This document shows, piece after piece, positions 5,550 to 6,368 of a stretch of DNA of 6,368 nt; the stretch's first letter is position 1; every line of letters begins with the position of its first letter. Source of the DNA: Bacteroidota bacterium (GTDB lineage: Bacteria; Bacteroidota; Bacteroidia; Chitinophagales; Chitinophagaceae). The position numbers and the translations under genes are program-made. Where the stretch lies: contig JAFAFV010000011.1 in the NCBI GenBank assembly GCA_023423285.1, positions 1-6,368 of the forward strand, given 5' to 3'. The notes beneath the pieces were generated by a model. That model was given only the letters and a program-made list of their open reading frames with translations. It made no database searches and had not been told where the DNA came from.

Positions 5550-6368
5550 TTATAATGTTCTGTGTAAAATAGAATTACTAAAACGCAGCAAAGATAACTC
5601 ATTAAACGGTGCGGCCATAAGCTGGACGCTAAAAGGCATATTATAAGTTGGATGGGTGAAAAGCGGCACCGATATAGCCGGTATACCTGCAAGATTAGCC
5701 ATAACCGTATAAATATCAGCAATGTACATAGCCAGCGGATCTTCCATTTTCTCACCAGCCTTAAAGGCTACCGATGGCGATGTAGGCAACGCAATAAAGT
5801 CAAACTCGTTGAAAATCAGGCTTAACTTGTCTGTTAAAATCCTCCTAACTTTCTGCGCCTGAGTAAAATAAGCATCGTAATAACCTGAACTTAATACAAA
5901 ATTGCCCAGCATGATTCGGCGCTTCACTTCTTTACCGAAACCTTCTGAACGGTTTTTTTTGTAAAACTCATCAAGATCAGCAAATGCCTGTTTAGTGCGG
6001 TGGCCGTATTTAACGCCGTCATAGCGGCTGAGGTTAGATGTGGCTTCGGCAGTGGTTAAAACGTAATAAGTAGGCACAATGTATTCCATCAGGTCAAAAG
6101 CCACTTCTTCCACCGTGTGGCCTGCATCTTTCCATGCTGCTAATTCTTCTTTTAAAGAAGCGCCAATGTGCGGGTCAAGCCCCGGGTGCTGCAATGCTTC
6201 AGGAAAATAAGCTATCCTGTATTTTTTATCTGCCTCCAGCGCTTTGCAGTAAGCAGGAACTTCTTTTAGCGAAACGGTGCTGTCAAACTCATCTGCTCCT
6301 GCAATCACTTCCAGCAACAATGCCGCGTCTTCAATGTTTTTTGAAAGAATTCCAATTTGATCGAAAGA
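5550..6368 (-). CDS. gatA: Asp/Glu-tRNA(Asn/Gln) amidotransferase subunit A (GatA), C-terminal part (cut by right edge)
   Basis: GatA is the glutaminase subunit of the GatCAB complex, which converts Glu-tRNA(Gln) to Gln-tRNA(Gln), and Asp-tRNA(Asn) to Asn-tRNA(Asn), in the cytoplasm; GatB acts on the tRNA-bound substrate. About 272 C-terminal codons are visible of a family length near 480. Reading begins in the amidase-signature domain at SFDQIGILSKNIEDA, just after the glycine/serine-rich core. It continues through DSTVSLKEVPAYC, YYVLTTAEATSNLSRYDGVKYGHR, GKEVKRRIMLGNFVLSSGYYDAYF, and DFIALPTSPSVAFKAGEK, to the diagnostic tail MYIADIYTVMANLAGIPAIS. The catalytic Lys-cisSer-Ser triad lies beyond the right edge and cannot be checked. 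The frame runs open to base 6368, so a TTG at 6318-6320 is an internal Leu codon, not a start. The DIYTVMANLAGIPAIS tail and YDGVKYGHR separate true GatA from general amidases. The stop at 5550-5552 lies 50 bp before the transglycosylase gene. Confidence 0.97.
   Translation of the reverse strand, partial: SFDQIGILSKNIEDAALLLEVIAGADEFDSTVSLKEVPAYCKALEADKKYRIAYFPEALQHPGLDPHIGASLKEELAAWKDAGHTVEEVAFDLMEYIVPTYYVLTTAEATSNLSRYDGVKYGHRTKQAFADLDEFYKKNRSEGFGKEVKRRIMLGNFVLSSGYYDAYFTQAQKVRRILTDKLSLIFNEFDFIALPTSPSVAFKAGEKMEDPLAMYIADIYTVMANLAGIPAISVPLFTHPTYNMPFSVQLMAAPFNELSLLRFSNSILHRTL
5589..5620 (-). promoter_or_regulatory. Candidate promoter for the transglycosylase gene inside the gatA 3' end
   Basis: On the minus strand, TATCTTTG (5596 down to 5589) matches the TAnnTTTG -7 consensus perfectly. 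Twenty bp upstream lies only a poor -33 box, TTAT (5620-5617). Transcription would start near 5582, giving a leader of about 80 nt before the ATG at 5499. The site lies within the gatA coding region, so chance occurrence is quite possible. Confidence 0.3.

Noticed and set aside
5438..5755. Minus-strand open frame of 105 codons with Leu/Trp/Cys-rich, membrane-like sequence
   Set aside because: It spans the gatA 3' end and the transglycosylase signal peptide in another frame; both of those are firmly identified, so this is a frame shadow.
6318..6320. TTG as a possible gatA start
   Set aside because: The frame continues upstream to the window edge with conserved GatA sequence (SFDQIGILSKNIEDA), so the gene is simply cut by the window.
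1..6368. Search for CRISPR arrays, transposases, terminal repeats, tRNA genes, phage or defence genes
   Set aside because: Coding sequence accounts for nearly the whole window, with core metabolic and repair genes; no regularly spaced repeats, mobile-element genes or tRNA-like sequences were seen.

Overview
The window looks like an ordinary housekeeping stretch of a chromosome from the phylum Bacteroidota, most likely a member of the Chitinophagales or a relative. This rests on the style of the protein sequences (PurA with GSTLKGIGPAYMDKTGR, a standalone PabB), on starts that lack Shine-Dalgarno sequences and have A-rich leaders, and on at least one good match to the Bacteroidota sigma factor consensus (TTTG, about 20 bp, TAnnTTTG) in front of purA. 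The assignment to phylum is fairly secure; the order is a guess made without database searches.

Layout: positions 1 to about 1162 hold the N-terminal two fifths or so of recG on the minus strand, cut by the left window edge. A divergent intergenic region of about 126 bp separates it from purA (plus, 1289-2551). After a 130 bp gap with a possible weak terminator and promoter comes a short, extremely acidic, lysine-rich protein of unknown function (plus, 2682-3095). It is followed after 20 bp by a standalone chorismate-utilising enzyme of the PabB type (plus, 3116-4393, TTG start). This pair converges on a minus-strand block: a secreted MltD-like lytic transglycosylase (4444-5499) and, upstream of it by 50 bp, the C-terminal part of gatA (5550-6368, cut by the right edge).

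The genes serve unrelated core functions: DNA repair and fork regression (RecG), AMP synthesis (PurA), folate precursor synthesis (PabB), peptidoglycan turnover (lytic transglycosylase) and Gln-tRNA/Asn-tRNA formation by transamidation (GatA). Likely transcription units are recG (leftward), purA (rightward), the acidic protein plus pabB (rightward), and gatA with the transglycosylase (leftward, possibly with an extra promoter inside the end of gatA).

I found no mobile element, CRISPR array, tRNA, rRNA, phage gene or defence system. No gene-free stretch exceeds 130 bp. The least explained parts are the acidic protein and the small hairpin that covers the TTG start of pabB; neither amounts to a demonstrable new system.
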